Below, in pieces: positions 28,201-40,114 of a stretch of 50,024 nt of DNA. A model generated the notes under the pieces. That model made no database searches. It worked only from the letters and a program-made list of their open reading frames with translations, and was not told where the DNA came from. Position 1 is the stretch's first letter, and each line of letters opens with the position of its first letter. The stretch is from Chara braunii (taxonomy: Eukaryota > Streptophyta > Charophyceae > Charales > Characeae). The translations under genes were made by a program, and so were the position numbers. Location of the stretch: NCBI GenBank assembly GCA_003427395.1, contig BFEA01000795.1, positions 263,123 through 313,146 on the forward strand. The letters are read 5' to 3'.

Positions 28201-30999
28201 CCCCTTAGGCCTTTCTCATGTCGTATTTGGGTGACCCCCGAGGCCGCGCTAACATCTTTTGTGGCAGCACCAAAGCACTATTTCCTTGGTGCGGCCAGAC
28301 TTCTTTTCTCGTAACACTATTATTTGTGTATCAATTTTCTGGTTGTTCTTGAGGTTGCGGCGCCAGTGGTCCCCTTTTAGTCAGTTGTCTAACATTTTCC
28401 TTCTCTTTTGTCTCCTTCTTCTGGATTCCTCTATTTTGTACATCCTTGTCATATAACATGTTTCAAAGGTCGGGACTCGATTCGAAAACCAAAGGTTAGA
28501 CATCATCCCTCCATTCATTCATGATGTTCTCATCTCACATTAGTCCGATGTTAGCTGGAGAGGGTAGATGAGAGAAAATTAGATTCAGTAAGTACTTAGT
28601 TTCCCATGGTTTTTTTATACCTTTATTTCATGTCACTCTTATGATTTTTTTTCTTCGTACCTTCGGATGAGAAGAAGTGAATTGTTGGGTCATGTTCCCT
28701 TCAAGTGCTGCTTCAAGTTACTTTTTGTCGTTCAACACCCGTCATACACCGAGTCCACTTTTTGCTCATTGATCTATTTTTCGGGTCATGCAATCAATGT
28801 TTCTTTACCACGGCTTGCCATTCTTTCAGCAAGCCTTGACATAGTTTCACCCTTTCGTCCCTCTCGCTACCCATTTTCCTTAACCTCATGTTTACCTATA
28901 AACCAACCGGTTTTTAAGTTCCAGATCGTTGTTTAGGCCAAGTTCATTCACAGTTTGTTTCCATGTTTATCTTTTTAGTTCAATCTATGATTCGTTCTTA
29001 TGCATTCTTTCGTTTTTTTCCCAGACTTCTCAGAATCACACTCAGTCCTATGCATTTCTCGTGACCACTTGTCATGCTTCTTAAACTCATTCTCAAACAA
29101 ATTTTATACGTCATGTCTATGACAATTTTGTCTGGCTTCTCAGACTTATACTCGGACTGTTTTTCCCATGATTCCTCTGAGTTTCTCCCATGATTCCTCT
29201 AGGCACTTTGTCAGGCTTCTCAAGCTCATACTCATGAAAGAAGGTTAACAGAGACCCTAATTTTCAGACCACTTGCCATGCCATTTATATGAAAACCAAA
29301 AGGTCATTTTAATCAAACTTGCCACCAATTTGTAGAGTGGAGACCATACTAACTAACTGCAAAAACAAATATAAAAAAAAAACAATAAAAAACATATAAA
29401 ACAGCAAGGCGAAAGTACATTTTCATGAAATTTCGCCAACATCTCAATTTTAAAAATCTTGAGAACTTTCAGAAATCTTAACAGAGGAAATTCAAATTTT
29501 CCAAATGACACGAACTTTGGCACACACCAACCTTGACCTAAAACAAGAACAGAAAAAAAAAAAAAACAAATTCAAAAAACATAAAATTTGACCCCGAAAC
29601 CCTAATTTCAGTTTTGGACTCGTTACCAAGGGCCTGAAAATGGAAGTCCCCGTTAACCATTTGTGATACTCATACAAACCCTCTGACCACATTACTCGTC
29701 TTTTCAAACCCAAACTCAAATAATTTCTCATACAATTCTTGTGGTCATTTGTTAGGCTTCTTAGTTTCACATCATAATTTTTTTTCTTTACCCATTGTTA
29801 TTTTTTTATAAAGAGTTTTTTTCATAGTTTGTCGCACATCTTTCTCATCAGGTAGATAACTCGCTTTCCCTCTACCCAAATGCGATATCCTCATCACACA
29901 ACTGGTTGTCACTTGGAAGTACGCAAACCTTGTGCCTTGCTGAGTGAAGGATGTCGGTCCACCAACCCCTAAAAGGAAGGATGATCATTTCTTCCCCTGA
30001 TGGTAACTCACCTCATCCTTCCTACTCAAGCCGACAGCCGTTATATATAGACGGACATCATTACTGAGGTACCACCTCGTATTTGGCAGTTAGGTCCAGT
30101 CCATGTCTCTGAGGACCTCGTCTTGTCATTAGCGATCCTCTCACAAATCGTATATTCCGAGTGGTATTTTATTGGATTCAACCGCTTCCTTTCAAGAGAG
30201 TTGGGACTCTATGTTAGTGTGCAAAAGCAGTCATGAAGTCCTCTCCGTTAGTCACAGAAAGGTTTCAATGCTTCGACAGGACCGTGTCAATACCCAGTGG
30301 TGATGCGAACTTCACCCGGTACCTCGTCAAACCTTTCTCATAGAGAGTCCTGCTCAACTTAGCGCGAGCAACCTTGGTCCATCCAAGCGATCGTGTTGCC
30401 TCTCTACGACATGATGTGTGGTTGGAAAAAGCCAAAAAGACTAGAAGAGCAACTCTCGGTTCCGTTTTGGGCCCCTTGGACGTTTAGGTTCTCAACGCGA
30501 GTCGCAATTTAAACTTTCCGACTAGAGCTTGTGGTCGGAGTTACGGATGTCGAACACCAAAAGACACCTTAATCCTTTAACATTTTTCCTCTTCATAAGG
30601 AACAAATTGCACTTGAACTTTTCCTCGAAAGGCAGAGGTTCTGGGGCCGTGACGCAAAGGTCGGTATTCCTCCTCCCGCTAAGGTCTGAAACTAGAAGAG
30701 GAGAATAAGTTGAGCAACTCAATACGTGATCGTCATGATTCACGGGTGCTTAGGATCCCCTGTTATGCAATGCAATTTTCAATTATCCGGCAAGCGCTCA
30801 ATCACATGTTCTTCCCAATCTCTTTCCGAGACCGATTTTCATGACCGACCTGACGACATTTTTCAATCAACAACTCGATTCAAAAACTTGGTCTCATTCA
30901 GTCTTTGCTAGACAGTCGTGGAAGAGAACCCTAGTGCCAATTCTCAATTCATCTTAGGGTTCCTTCCCCCTATGATAGGAGATCCTAAGACCAATTTGT
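25300..30999. other. Unrecognised non-coding sequence
   Basis: The plus strand is T- and C-rich. Frames are short (mostly under 110 aa), overlap on both strands and show no domain. It contains a perfect palindrome TACTAGTGC-TT-GCACTAGTA (26924-26943) and a loose repeat of GGCTTCTCAAACTCATACTC-like words at about 29020-29240. The region may be the body of an unidentified element. Confidence 0.35.
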
Positions 31000-31009
31000 T
31001 AATGACTTT

Positions 31010-31225
31010 TTCAACGGTTAGTTCTTGCCTTTCCAAGTCGAACAACCTTTTTAAGGGTTATTCATTCTATTCCAAGTCGAATAACCTTCCAGGGGTCTTT
31101 CTTTGCAATTCAGAGTTGAATAACCTTTTCATGGGTCATTCTTTGGTATTTTAAGTCAAATAATTTTTTCAAGGGTCATTCTTTGCTATTCGAAGTTGAA
31201 TAACTTTTTCAGGGGTTATCCTCAA
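31010..31225. repeat. Five diverged ~41-bp tandem repeats
   Basis: The unit is approximately GGGTCATTCTTTGCTATTCG followed by AAGTTGAATAACTTTTTCA, repeated five times with substitutions (GGTTATTCATTCTATTCC, GGTCTTTCTTTGCAATTC, GGTCATTCTTTGGTATTT). Confidence 0.8.
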
Positions 31226-31762
31226 TCCTTTACCAGTGTCCATGAGGGTGGGCTTCGAGGGCACAAATCCCATCTATAACTTGGAGGTTAGAAGGTGACC
31301 ATCTTATACATGTTATGCGTGCGCTTTCTTTAATCATATCTTGGCAGGGTTTGTCATTGTAACATTCCCCCGGATACACCTGGCTTAGCGTCTAGCGCTC
31401 AATTAGAGGTTCGCATCCTCATGCAATACTAGCCCACCCGGCCGTTTAACCATTGATAAAAACGCATGACTCATTTATGTCTTCACTTTTTCTCACTCTC
31501 AGACTTATGTCATCCCGGTAAAGGGGGATTTACACGCCCCTTTACCCATAGGTTCCCTAACTTCCTCATGATCTTGCCATACTGAACCTTAAGATTTCAT
31601 CTGTACAAAGTGTTTAAAATAGTATTTTTCCCACAAAACAACTCTCACTCTTCCACGAGTCTCACCGAGGTCGTTCCCCCCGTTCTCATCCTAAGACCAT
31701 TGATAAGTACTGTTTCTCACTTGAACATCCCGAAGTGGTCTTATACAAAGGTGACAACTAGC

Positions 31763-31907
31763 GATTGTTATCAGTCTGCCTTGTTTTAGTCAAAACAAGA
31801 TTGTACAAAACCAGATCATACATGACAGTAATTGTGGTTATCAGTTTACCTTGTTTTAGTTAAAACAAGATTGTACAAAACCCGATCATACATGACAGTA
31901 ACTGTGG
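31763..31907. repeat. Tandem duplication (70-bp period), each copy with a hairpin
   Basis: CTTGTTTTAGTCAAAACAAG at 31780-31799 and CTTGTTTTAGTTAAAACAAG at 31850-31869 are hairpins with 8-bp arms and 4-nt loops. They sit in two copies of a unit that also contains ATTGTACAAAACC and GATCATACATGACAGTAA. Confidence 0.85.
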
Positions 31908-32462
31908 TGACCAATTCACCATCCTTCGTACACCTTATGCTCCCAGATCCATTATCATATCATGACTCTTTTTTTTCAGTAGCCCTTCGTCTCTTGGCAT
32001 CCTCACGTTCTTCTAATCATGAGCGTGCATCCCAACCTAGACTATGGGCCTGAATTTTCTTTTTCTTTTCTGCATGCAACTTCAGCGTTTCCTAATCGTA
32101 AAAAGTCAGTGGCGTAACAGACTCGCCCCTCCTCATCTTCCTCCTGGCCTTGATGATCTAGTCATGTCGAATCACACTGCATAATTGATCAAACCATCCA
32201 CTGGACGACTGTCCGACTTCCTCCTCCCATTTTGAGGATTCGTCCTTTGAGATATCCGACACGAACCCTCCTTCTTCCTCTGATTTTGTTTTTCCTCTCC
32301 TTCTCTCTCACTGTTGATGTCAATAACTTGGTGAGGTTCCTTTTCATCCCTGGGCTCGTCCTCCTCTTGTATCTGAATATATTTCCTGCCATAGTTTTCC
32401 GTCCCTTCATTGAACTGTTCTCCAGGGTCTTCCCTTCGTTGTTTGTTACCCCTTTCATAACT

Positions 32463-32809
32463 TTATCCCTCTTCACTAGAGAGGTTCTGCCTTGTCCCCT
32501 CGTTTCTTTCACTTTCCTCTTTTGGGCTCATTTCCTCCCTTTCGCTTTCATCCTCAGGCCATACATCTCCCTTTTTATCCTCCTTGATAGGGTATCGCAT
32601 GCTACACACAACCACACTTCTCTTTTGAGCATATATAGGTCTGGCTTTGGGCCCTATAAACAACCCCATCTTTAGCTTCTTTTGAGGGGTGCTTGACGAT
32701 TGACCTTCTTCCCTGTTCAGTAAGTTCGCCCAATTGTCGTCATTCTCGTTACCAAATTTCATCTTAGTTTTTTTTTCTCCCTCTCCTTTTATGTCAAAGC
32801 TTCCTATCC
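32463..32809 (-). CDS. Hypothetical charged protein, possible exon
   Basis: On the minus strand an open frame runs after a plausible 3' splice site (TTAATTGTCATTGCAG|GG). It reads GIGSFDIKGEGEKK, NDDNWANLLNREE, KKLKMGLFIGPKARP, then a K/E-rich end to a stop at 32463. The frame also extends upstream of the CAG to 33050. No domain is recognised. It might be an ORF1/gag-like fragment or a host exon. Confidence that it is real is low. Confidence 0.25.
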
Positions 32810-33559
32810 CTGCAATGACAATTAAAGAAAAATAAACATGCACACAGAAACCACCCAAGCAAAAATCATGGCCCCTCACGAATAACACCTCATGACGCCC
32901 AACTTCACCAATAGTATACATACCGGCCCCCATAACACAATACCCTATGGTACATTGTCCCAAGGCATACGCGACATAGTGGCGCACCACCCCCAACTCA
33001 CCCTCACAAAAATTATGGTACATTGTCTCATACACAAACACCCTCGCCATACAGCCCAGACAATCCCTCCCTCATTCATAACGAAATTGTCACAGGAAAA
33101 CACAGTGAAGCATAGCCCAGATAAACCCTTGCAGGTAGTCAGTTTGTCAACTTTTCATTTTCTTTACTTGTCGTTGACCTCTTGAAGCCACTGTTCCACG
33201 GGATCTCAACTCATCAACCTGACTAGTCGTTCTCTCGGAAAATGCCTCTTCAATCCAACCCCATCTCGATCTTCCAACTCAAAAGTGTTCAATCCAACCC
33301 GCTTAGCCACTCAATAGGGACCCTTGAACCTTCTTCCCAACTATTTTGACCATGTGCTCTTGTTTTAATCCTTCTCTAGCTCGCACTGTTGCGCGAGGTT
33401 GATAATCATAACATCAATTCACTAAATCACCAGACGTCTGTCTAAAACCGCGCGTGCTCCTAAAGTGCACGCTCACACACTTTCTGGTTAAACCATATTC
33501 GCATTCGCCATTCCAACTTCTGAGAGTCGGTTGTGGGGCGCGCAAAGATGTGTTATTCT

Positions 33560-34130
33560 CTCATGCATCATCAAAGATGTGCCTCATGTGAAATGCAAAC
33601 GTATGTATAAATACCCTTGTTAGACTATTCGTGACGACACCGTGTGCCGAAGCCGCTTGTCCGTGCCTGCGTTGGGTAGGGCGGGCGGTGCACAAACCCG
33701 CCGATCCTCGATGCTGGGGAAGATAAGGTGCACTATGCTGCGCTGAGGCGGGGGTACGAGAAGGAGGCGGGGGGCAGAACACTGGGGTAGGTCGTCACGG
33801 AGGATAGTGGTAGGCGGAGTGGGCAAACCGGAGACGTGGTAGCGGGGTGAGAATGTTTTCCGCTCAATTGCAGTCGGTGGTTTGGCGCGCCCTGCCGGCT
33901 TGCTTTATGCTCAGCCCTTCGGGCCTCCTCCTCGACGGTGAGCAATTGACCATGGTCGACCTGCCGGCGGCAGCAGGCGCTGGAACTGGCGCTAGTGCCA
34001 TGCGGGTTGCGGAAGACGACAAATTGTACCATGGCGGTGAGCGGTGGTGGCTTTGGTGCTGGGAAGTCATCGCAGGCGACAAGGAGGTGGGGAATGGCGT
34101 CGGTGCGGCGGTAGTTTGACCTTTCTAGCA
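33560..34130. other. GC-rich island without an assignable gene
   Basis: GC and CpG content rise well above the surroundings. Several overlapping frames on both strands are open (for example a 196-aa minus frame ending at 33733), none with a recognisable domain. It could mark a first exon or promoter of a host gene, but I cannot show it. Confidence 0.3.
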
Positions 34131-34363
34131 TAGACAATTTTCTTTTTATAGAGAGGAATTTCCCGAACGGGCGAAAAATTATTTCTTGGCAGGCAAAGCG
34201 CATGGGAAAGTGAAAAGTGGAGGTAGAAGCGAAATTACATGAAAATGAATCCCTGTGCGCGTTTTCATTTTTCCGTTCCCACCCTTTCAGGGCATACATG
34301 CCAGATTTATATGTCATTGACAATTTTTTTATTATTATTATTTTTTTAACTAGTCAGATTCTA

Positions 34364-34906
34364 TATTCTTCTCTCAGTCTTGTTTGTATATATTTTCCAA
34401 CACCAACCAAATCTGGAACTCTCTCCAGCCCACGGGGTTGGTTGGCACCACAGGAGTGTTGCAAGAGCAACACTTGTATCAGCCCCTCATCACGATGATG
34501 CTGGGTGATCAGGCATTGTCGACAGGGGAAACCGGTAATGCTATTGCCGAACATCTTTGGCCAGTCACTCACACCTCCCCCCACCCCCGTTGGCAATGCC
34601 TGATCCCCCCCAATCATCCCCCGCTAATGTGGGGTTGGAGGGGGGTAGGGGGAGGTACAAGTGACTGGCCAAAGATGCTCGGCACTAGCATCGCTGGTTT
34701 CCCTCGTCGGCAATGCCTGATCACCCCACATCATCGTGATGAGGGGCTGATACAAGCCTTGCTATCACACCACTGCTGTGGTCCTAACCTATCCCGTGGA
34801 CTGGGGAGAGTTTCACGTTTGGTTGGTCTTCCCCCGTACTATACACAGAGTAGCGAGAGGATGAGATAGATGATGAAAATATATATAAGCAAGATTGAGA
34901 GATGAT
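34364..34906. mobile_element. ~540-bp foldback (long inverted repeat) element
   Basis: The left arm (from TTCTTCTCTCAGTCTTGTTT, 34366) and right arm (ending at about 34906) are inverted copies over about 200 bp. Matching blocks include TTGTATCAGCCCCTCATCAC, GATCAGGCATTG, GGTTTCCCTCG and CATCTTTGGCCAGTCACT. The centre (about 34590-34640) is C/G-rich. No coding capacity. It resembles a MITE; target duplication was not determined. Confidence 0.75.
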
Positions 34907-35369
34907 CGGCCTCAAATGAACATGACAACAAATACGTCCGCAGGGAAGTGAAAAACGTCCCAGTGTGAGTAGCATGCCCTTATATACATATATATTCGTA
35001 ACTACATTTATAACATTGCAAAAAGTAACATAATAACCTTTTTGCTTTACCTTTGGCTTTTTTTTCTTTTTTCTTTTTTAAACCACAAGTACACCTGAGC
35101 CTGTTTTTACCGAAGCAACGCGCCGAAGTTTATCGAGTCGGCAATCGAAAAGTCTCACCTTCATTTCGTTGTTTGGTCGGTACCGGGGAGCAGTCGTCAT
35201 ACGAAGTGGACTGGCGAAAATGGATCGTGTTTGGCCACGGTTAGACGCGCATCGGTCGGTAGCTCCCCGTATTTGCAAGTCAGTTGCAGACCCCCCTTGG
35301 CGTCGGAAAGTCGGGGGGACCGGTAGGCCGATATTAGTAATCCACCTTCGGACTACCGGTAGTGCAGGG

Positions 35370-35438
35370 NGGGCCTCNCTTNNTTNTTNTTTTTTNTTTT
35401 TNTTTTTNCTCTGNAAAAAAAAAAAAAAAAAAAAAAAA
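35370..35438. other. Unresolved bases between poly(T) and poly(A) runs
   Basis: Scattered N bases within a T-rich stretch are followed by about 26 A. The base calls are unreliable and this is probably a homopolymer-driven assembly join. Confidence 0.95.
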
Positions 35439-35892
35439 GCGTTGAAACTGCAGTGCACGGGCCTCACTCCACTACGCCCGATATGCACCAAAAACAAAAA
35501 TCATGGCGGAGAACCTTTCAAAAGTGAAAAAATAAAATAAAATGAAAACGGAACTGTTGGTACCACCGGATTTCGTGCCTCGCTCCACTGCTCCTAACAC
35601 ACACGGAAAACGGAAATGATTGTGGTTTATATTTCCATGTTATGCTGCAAGGTTCACCGTGTTTTTTTTTTCCCCGCAAAAAAAAAACAAAAGAAGAACA
35701 AAAGTGCAGCGCCTCTTTTTAAAAACAAGCGCCTGAATTGGAAACCGCGCGCGGACTTTTTCTCAACTTCAAATGCATTTTTTAATTTTTTTTAGTTTTT
35801 TTTTATTTTTTGTTTTGTTTTGTTTCCAATTGGTTACCGACCCCCCGTCGTTCACGGCCCTAACTCCCCAGAAAGTCGACTTTAGGCTGGCG

Positions 35893-35927
35893 GGGGGAGT
35901 GGTGGTTTAAACCACCACCACTCCCCC
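35893..35927. repeat. 35-bp palindrome GGGGGAGTGGTGGTTT...CACTCCCCC
   Basis: GGGGGAGTGGTGGTTT meets AAACCACCACCACTCCCCC; the arms are complementary apart from one extra CAC in the right arm. It lies at the edge of the SINE candidate. Confidence 0.85.
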
Positions 35928-35934
35928 GATAGCG

Positions 35935-36372
35935 ACAATAAAAAAAGGCTTGAAAGCCCAACCAATTCCATTACCTGCCGAATCTGGACAGGATGGTCTT
36001 TCATACCTTTTCTTATTGTCATTATAGTATTACGGGGAACCCTGTAGCAGCCACATCCCTGCTCAAGCCTCCAACGAGGAAACATGCGGGAGCTGCACCC
36101 ACCAGCAGGTGCGATACCTGTTACAGCTACCGGCCAGGGGTCAGCCGGTAGCATCAGGACCGAGCTTCTTCGATGGGCCACTCATTGTGCCTTCCCTCTG
36201 GTCCCCTCCCCCTATGAACATCTGCAGTCTCTGTTCAATGGCACTTGGGGGGACCAAGGGCATATATCTCTAAGTGGCGGCCAAACTTGAAGGTACATGA
36301 GGCCAGTGGGGATTGAACCCAAGACCTCCTGAATGCCACTTGCATGCCTTACCAACTTTTACTTCGGCTTTG
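35935..36372 (-). mobile_element. tRNA-derived SINE candidate
   Basis: On the minus strand, AGTTGGTAAGGC (36346-36357) looks like a Pol III A box and GGTTCAATCCC (36309-36319) like a B box, with tRNA-like spacing of about 26 nt between them. About 370 bp of unrelated body follows and ends near a CTTTTTTATTG stretch at about 35940. SINEs are moved by LINE machinery, and LINE-B lies just beyond its 5' side. The element ends are approximate. Confidence 0.5.
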
Positions 36373-37085
36373 GCTTTGACAAAGATCCCCTTACTTTTTC
36401 GGGTAATGCATGTAAAATACTGACCGTGGGATCACGAGTACTGCACAATAGGATTTGGATCACTCAACTGGCACACAAACTTTTTTTTTTTTTTTTTTTC
36501 TTGTCCTATCTTGTTGCTAGTGGTCCCTGTATAGATAGGCAGTAAAGGTGAATTCGAGAGAAAAGTTTGTCATCTTTTTTTTTTTTTTTTTTAAAGCACA
36601 ATGTCATATTTCAATGGAATTGAACAGAGGCCGGGGACCTCACAATTCTACCTGGAGTTATCCCGGCAGCATCAACCGGTTTAGCTTATACAACTCATTA
36701 CTTGGACTTCAATCAACAGACTTTTGTACTGCTTACTCTTACTTGTCTTCACTCTGGCTGTAGAAACAACCCTGAACTTATCTCCTACTAAAAGTCATTC
36801 CTTCCTAATGTCGAGGCCTATCAGCGGCCTATGCCTATGCCTCTCTGCAGCCTAAAGCTCCGTCTATCCGACCGAGTGGAACCTAGTTCCCCAATAAGTA
36901 CAGACACTCTCCACCCTCCTCCCCTATGCAGGCTACTGTACCTGCCCACTGGAACCGAGTGCCCTAGTTCTTTAACTGGTAAAAGAGGGTAAAAGGAGAG
37001 AAGGTAGAGTGAGGAGAAGGGGAGTAAAGAGAAGAGAAAGGGATAGGAGAGAAAATGGGGCCCTACTTAGAAAGTCAGGGAGATA

Positions 37086-40036
37086 TCACCAACTCCCAAG
37101 TGAGCATAATCGCTGCCAGATGATGTCGCGTGCCCAAGTTACCAGAAACCAGTGTCTGCCTCTTGATGTCTTGCTTCTGTTCGCTTTCCTGATCCAGTCG
37201 ACTCGTATCATGGTCCTGATCCATGCTTTGACCTTGGCAATGAGAGCTGAGTCATTCGTCCATTGTTGTTGGAACAAGACGTTGTTGTGGTCTTCCCAGA
37301 TGACCCAGATGAGAATGGAGCGAATCGCTTGTACTACATAACCACTGCCCTTGCATTTGAACCAAGTGGCTGGGATCCGACCGTGAAGTGCCCTGGTCTC
37401 ATCCCATGGCAAGATTGGGCCAGTGAAGCGGAACCAATGTCGCTCCCACCATTGCCAGATCCTCTTTGAGGCAGGGCATGCCCAAAATAGATGTTGCAAT
37501 GTTTCTTCTTGTCTGCCGCCACACCTGTGGCATTTCGTTTTTATGCCCATTCCCTTTTCAAAGAGCCAAGTCGAAGTTGGAATGGCGGTATGTGATAGGA
37601 GTCAGAGTACTCCAGCAAGCTTTTGTGAAGGCAAGGCGGTGAGCTGGGTCCAGAGAGTTCTCATGTCTACCCTTGTGATTGGTCTGGTATCGCCCCTAAG
37701 CCTGTTGAGTAGCCCAACAATTGTTGCTGGCAGATCAGAGCCTTTCGTTTGTGCTTGTCTTCCCGAGGCAGAAGTAATAATATTGATGCAAGACTTTAGC
37801 TTGACTCAGTGGCGGTTCCCAAGACCAGGCCAGGGGGTCAATTCTGAGCGTTTTCAGTGGTAGTCCCTGCAGCAGCAGGTCATGTGTGGTGACTCCCGCC
37901 TTGGTCGTTGTCTGCATTCAAATTTGCTGTAGAGATTGTTGAGGCCCTACCACTATCTCCCTAAGGGGCTGTAAACTGCTGGCAGGCATCTGGGCCATTG
38001 TTGGTGCCCACCTCTGAGCACGCCTGGTGTCTGAGTCAAGTTGTTCCTCTATGTGTATTACTGCCCCTGGGTCCGCTTCTTGTATGTCCATGTACCATTC
38101 TCCCTCCACAGGGTTGCTGGAGCCAAGCAGTTTCAACCAATGTGCTGGGATTCGTTCACGGATTTGCAGGCTTCTGGCTGAAGTTAGTTGGAGACGTCCG
38201 AGTTTCTGCTTTGGCTGCGATTCTGGAATCCAATCGTCCCGCTCCTCGTCCCATAGATCACGAATTGTGGCTACACCTCGCTCTACCCATCGTCTCCCGA
38301 AGTGACCTGGAGATGCAGTTGCCTCGAAGGTTTGTCCCTGCTCGTTGCAGATGTTCTCGTTGTCAAAGATGTTTTATCTTAGTATCTCCTCCTTGGTTGC
38401 TGGTTCCCTCCTAAAAGTCGGGCGTAGCTGAGTCCAGGTCATCCACAACCCTCTTACCAGTGGCGAGGACAGTTGTCTGCGGGCAAACGAGGACATGAAG
38501 AGACAGCACCAGACATCATCCCTACGTAGTAGGGAGAGTTCTTGTTGGATGAGGTATTCGACGACCACTAGCCAGCTCCTGCGCTCCGCCTGGGTAGCTG
38601 CCTTGCACAACCATTTGGTTAGAAGTGCCACGTTTTGCTTCCTTGGATCAATGATCCCAAGGCCGCCGTCAGTCTTAGCAGTGGTCACTTTGGACCAAGC
38701 ACATTTAGTGATATAGCCCTGTGTTTCCCTTGCAGCAGGTTTCCACAAGTAGCGTGCGGCATCTGTTGTTAAGTGTTTGGTGACTGGCTTGGAGATCAGA
38801 CATACTGCGGCAATGAACCAAAGTTATGCAAAGACAACAGAGTTGATGAAGAGGGCCCGTATGAGGAATGACATGCCAACTGCTACTCGACATCGCTGTA
38901 TGCCAGTCTGGACTTTGGCTTGGAGGATTGCATTCTGCTTCGGTCTCGCATCAGCTAGAGAAACTTGCACTTCCAGGTAGCGTTCCGAGAGGTCTGGGTG
39001 TATTCGCTTCATCCCCCAGTCAACAGAAAAATTGTCGTTCTTGCCCTGATAGGTCGTAGTCTCTGGGGAGGAAGTATACCGATTTGCCCCAGTTAACCTG
39101 GGCTTCAGAGAGCGTGGCATAGGTGTACAACATCCCCTTAGCTTCCTGCATGGATTCTAAGGTCGCTTCCATGACCAGTAGGAAATCGTCTGTTATAGCT
39201 CCGGTTAAGAGTGGTTCGTCTGATCCTAGACTTAGGCCTTGTATGCGCTGCGAGGCTCTAAGGGAGTTACGAAGGACTACGAACAAGAATGACGCCAGCG
39301 GACAGCCTTGTCTGAGCGAGCGGGTCAACGAGAAGGTGGGTGAGAGGAAGCCATTGATGTTCACCGTGGCGGTCGAATCCACGTACAGTTCTCGCACCCA
39401 TGTCCGGTAATTTGGCCCAAAGCCCATGTGTTCGAGAGTGGCCAACACAAATGACCAATTTACTCGATCATAGGCTTTCTCGAGCTCGAGCGTTGCTGCC
39501 AAAACCTCCCTCTCTTCTCGTTGTATGATCTCCAAGACACCGATGGCCATCAATAAGTTCTCTGCCATTGAGCGTCCCTGTAAGAAGGCACCTTGATCCG
39601 TATGAACGAGACTGGGGAGATATGGTGCCAACCGTCTAGCTAGAAGCTTAGCTAGTATCTTGTAGGATACGTTTAGTCTTGAGATAGGCTGTCACTTTCG
39701 TATGTTGGATTTGTCGCCCTTTTTGTAGATTAAAGTAATGATTCTCAAATTCATGTCCTTTGTCAGGGCTCCGCCCTCCAAGATGTCCTTTGTCAGGGCT
39801 CCGCCGTCCGATCCGGGACTTTTGCCATGCGCCATACTTTTGACTGCCTCCCATAGCTCTTCCAATGTGATGGGCCGCTCGAGGTTTAGTCGCGCCTCCG
39901 GGAACAGGCTCACTTGTGTGTGCTGTCACATGTCATGTTCCTTCCTCAGTTGCGGCAGAGTAAGGTCTGGTTGTCTTCTACTTGTTAGTATGTCGCTGAA
40001 GTAGGCCAGGGCATGCTCACCATCTTCTCAGTAAGT
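37086..40036 (-). pseudogene. LINE-B ORF2: reverse transcriptase and zf-RVT zinc finger
   Basis: In order on the minus strand: ERPITLEELWEAVKSMAHGK (RT start), LRIITLIYKKGDKSNIRK, GAFLQGRSMAENLLM, LELEKAYDRVNW (catalytic Asp), SLRQGCPLASFLFVV, AITDDFLLVMEA where (Y/F)ADD is expected, TDGGLGIIDPRKQNVALL, and at about 37470-37530 a CX2CX9HX4C zinc finger (KCHRCGGRQEETLQHLFWAC). The ORF ends at about 37086 (CSLGSW). A 30-bp tandem duplication at 39754-39813 inserts GGALTKDILE twice near RT motif GSDG. Frameshifts near 39020, 38750, 38400, 37900 and 37550 make it dead. Confidence 0.85.
39754..39813. repeat. 30-bp tandem duplication within LINE-B RT
   Basis: ATGTCCTTTGTCAGGGCTCC followed by GCC starts both 39754 and 39784. 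The two copies differ only at the end and add ten residues in frame. Confidence 0.9.
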
Positions 40037-40102
40037 TTGCACAAGGGCCATGCTAATCTTCTCTGTATCATTCCAATTCCAACGGATGTTCCGAAGGACA
40101 AC
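40037..40102 (-). ncRNA. U6: U6 snRNA, first two thirds (truncated at the internal stem-loop)
   Basis: The minus strand reads GTTGTCCTTCGGAACATCCG and then AATTGGAATGATACAGAGAA, GATTAGCATGGCCCTTGTGCAA. It matches nucleotides 1 to about 67 of U6 with mostly transitions, and keeps the ACAGAGA box and the catalytic AGC triad. It stops in the internal stem-loop at GCAA, where LINE-B begins. U6 forms the catalytic core of the spliceosome. This copy lacks the 3' third at this location and cannot be functional as such. Confidence 0.9.
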
Positions 40103-40114
40103 TTAGTTTTCAAA

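Larger units (their letters stand above)
36575..40036 (-). mobile_element. LINE-B: 5'-truncated LINE with poly(A) tail, joined to U6 snRNA
   Basis: Minus-strand LINE sequence runs from 40036 (EHALAYFSDILTS) to a poly(A) tail at 36592-36575 (18 A). It carries RT, post-RT and zinc-finger regions but no endonuclease or ORF1. Its 5' end abuts U6 sequence exactly. CAAACTT occurs just at the 5' junction (40039-40033) and five bases past the tail (36569-36563), a possible short target duplication. Confidence 0.75.

Noticed and set aside
33560-34320. 196-aa minus-strand frame as a host gene
   Set aside because: It has no domain, overlaps open frames on the other strand and lies in a GC-rich patch, so it is kept only as a region note.
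35078-35540. Frames of 120-140 aa across the N-containing patch
   Set aside because: They depend on ambiguous bases and on poly(T)/poly(A) runs.
36481-36500. Poly(T)20 as another poly(A)-only insertion
   Set aside because: No direct repeat was found in the flanks (CACACAAAC versus CTTGTCCTA).
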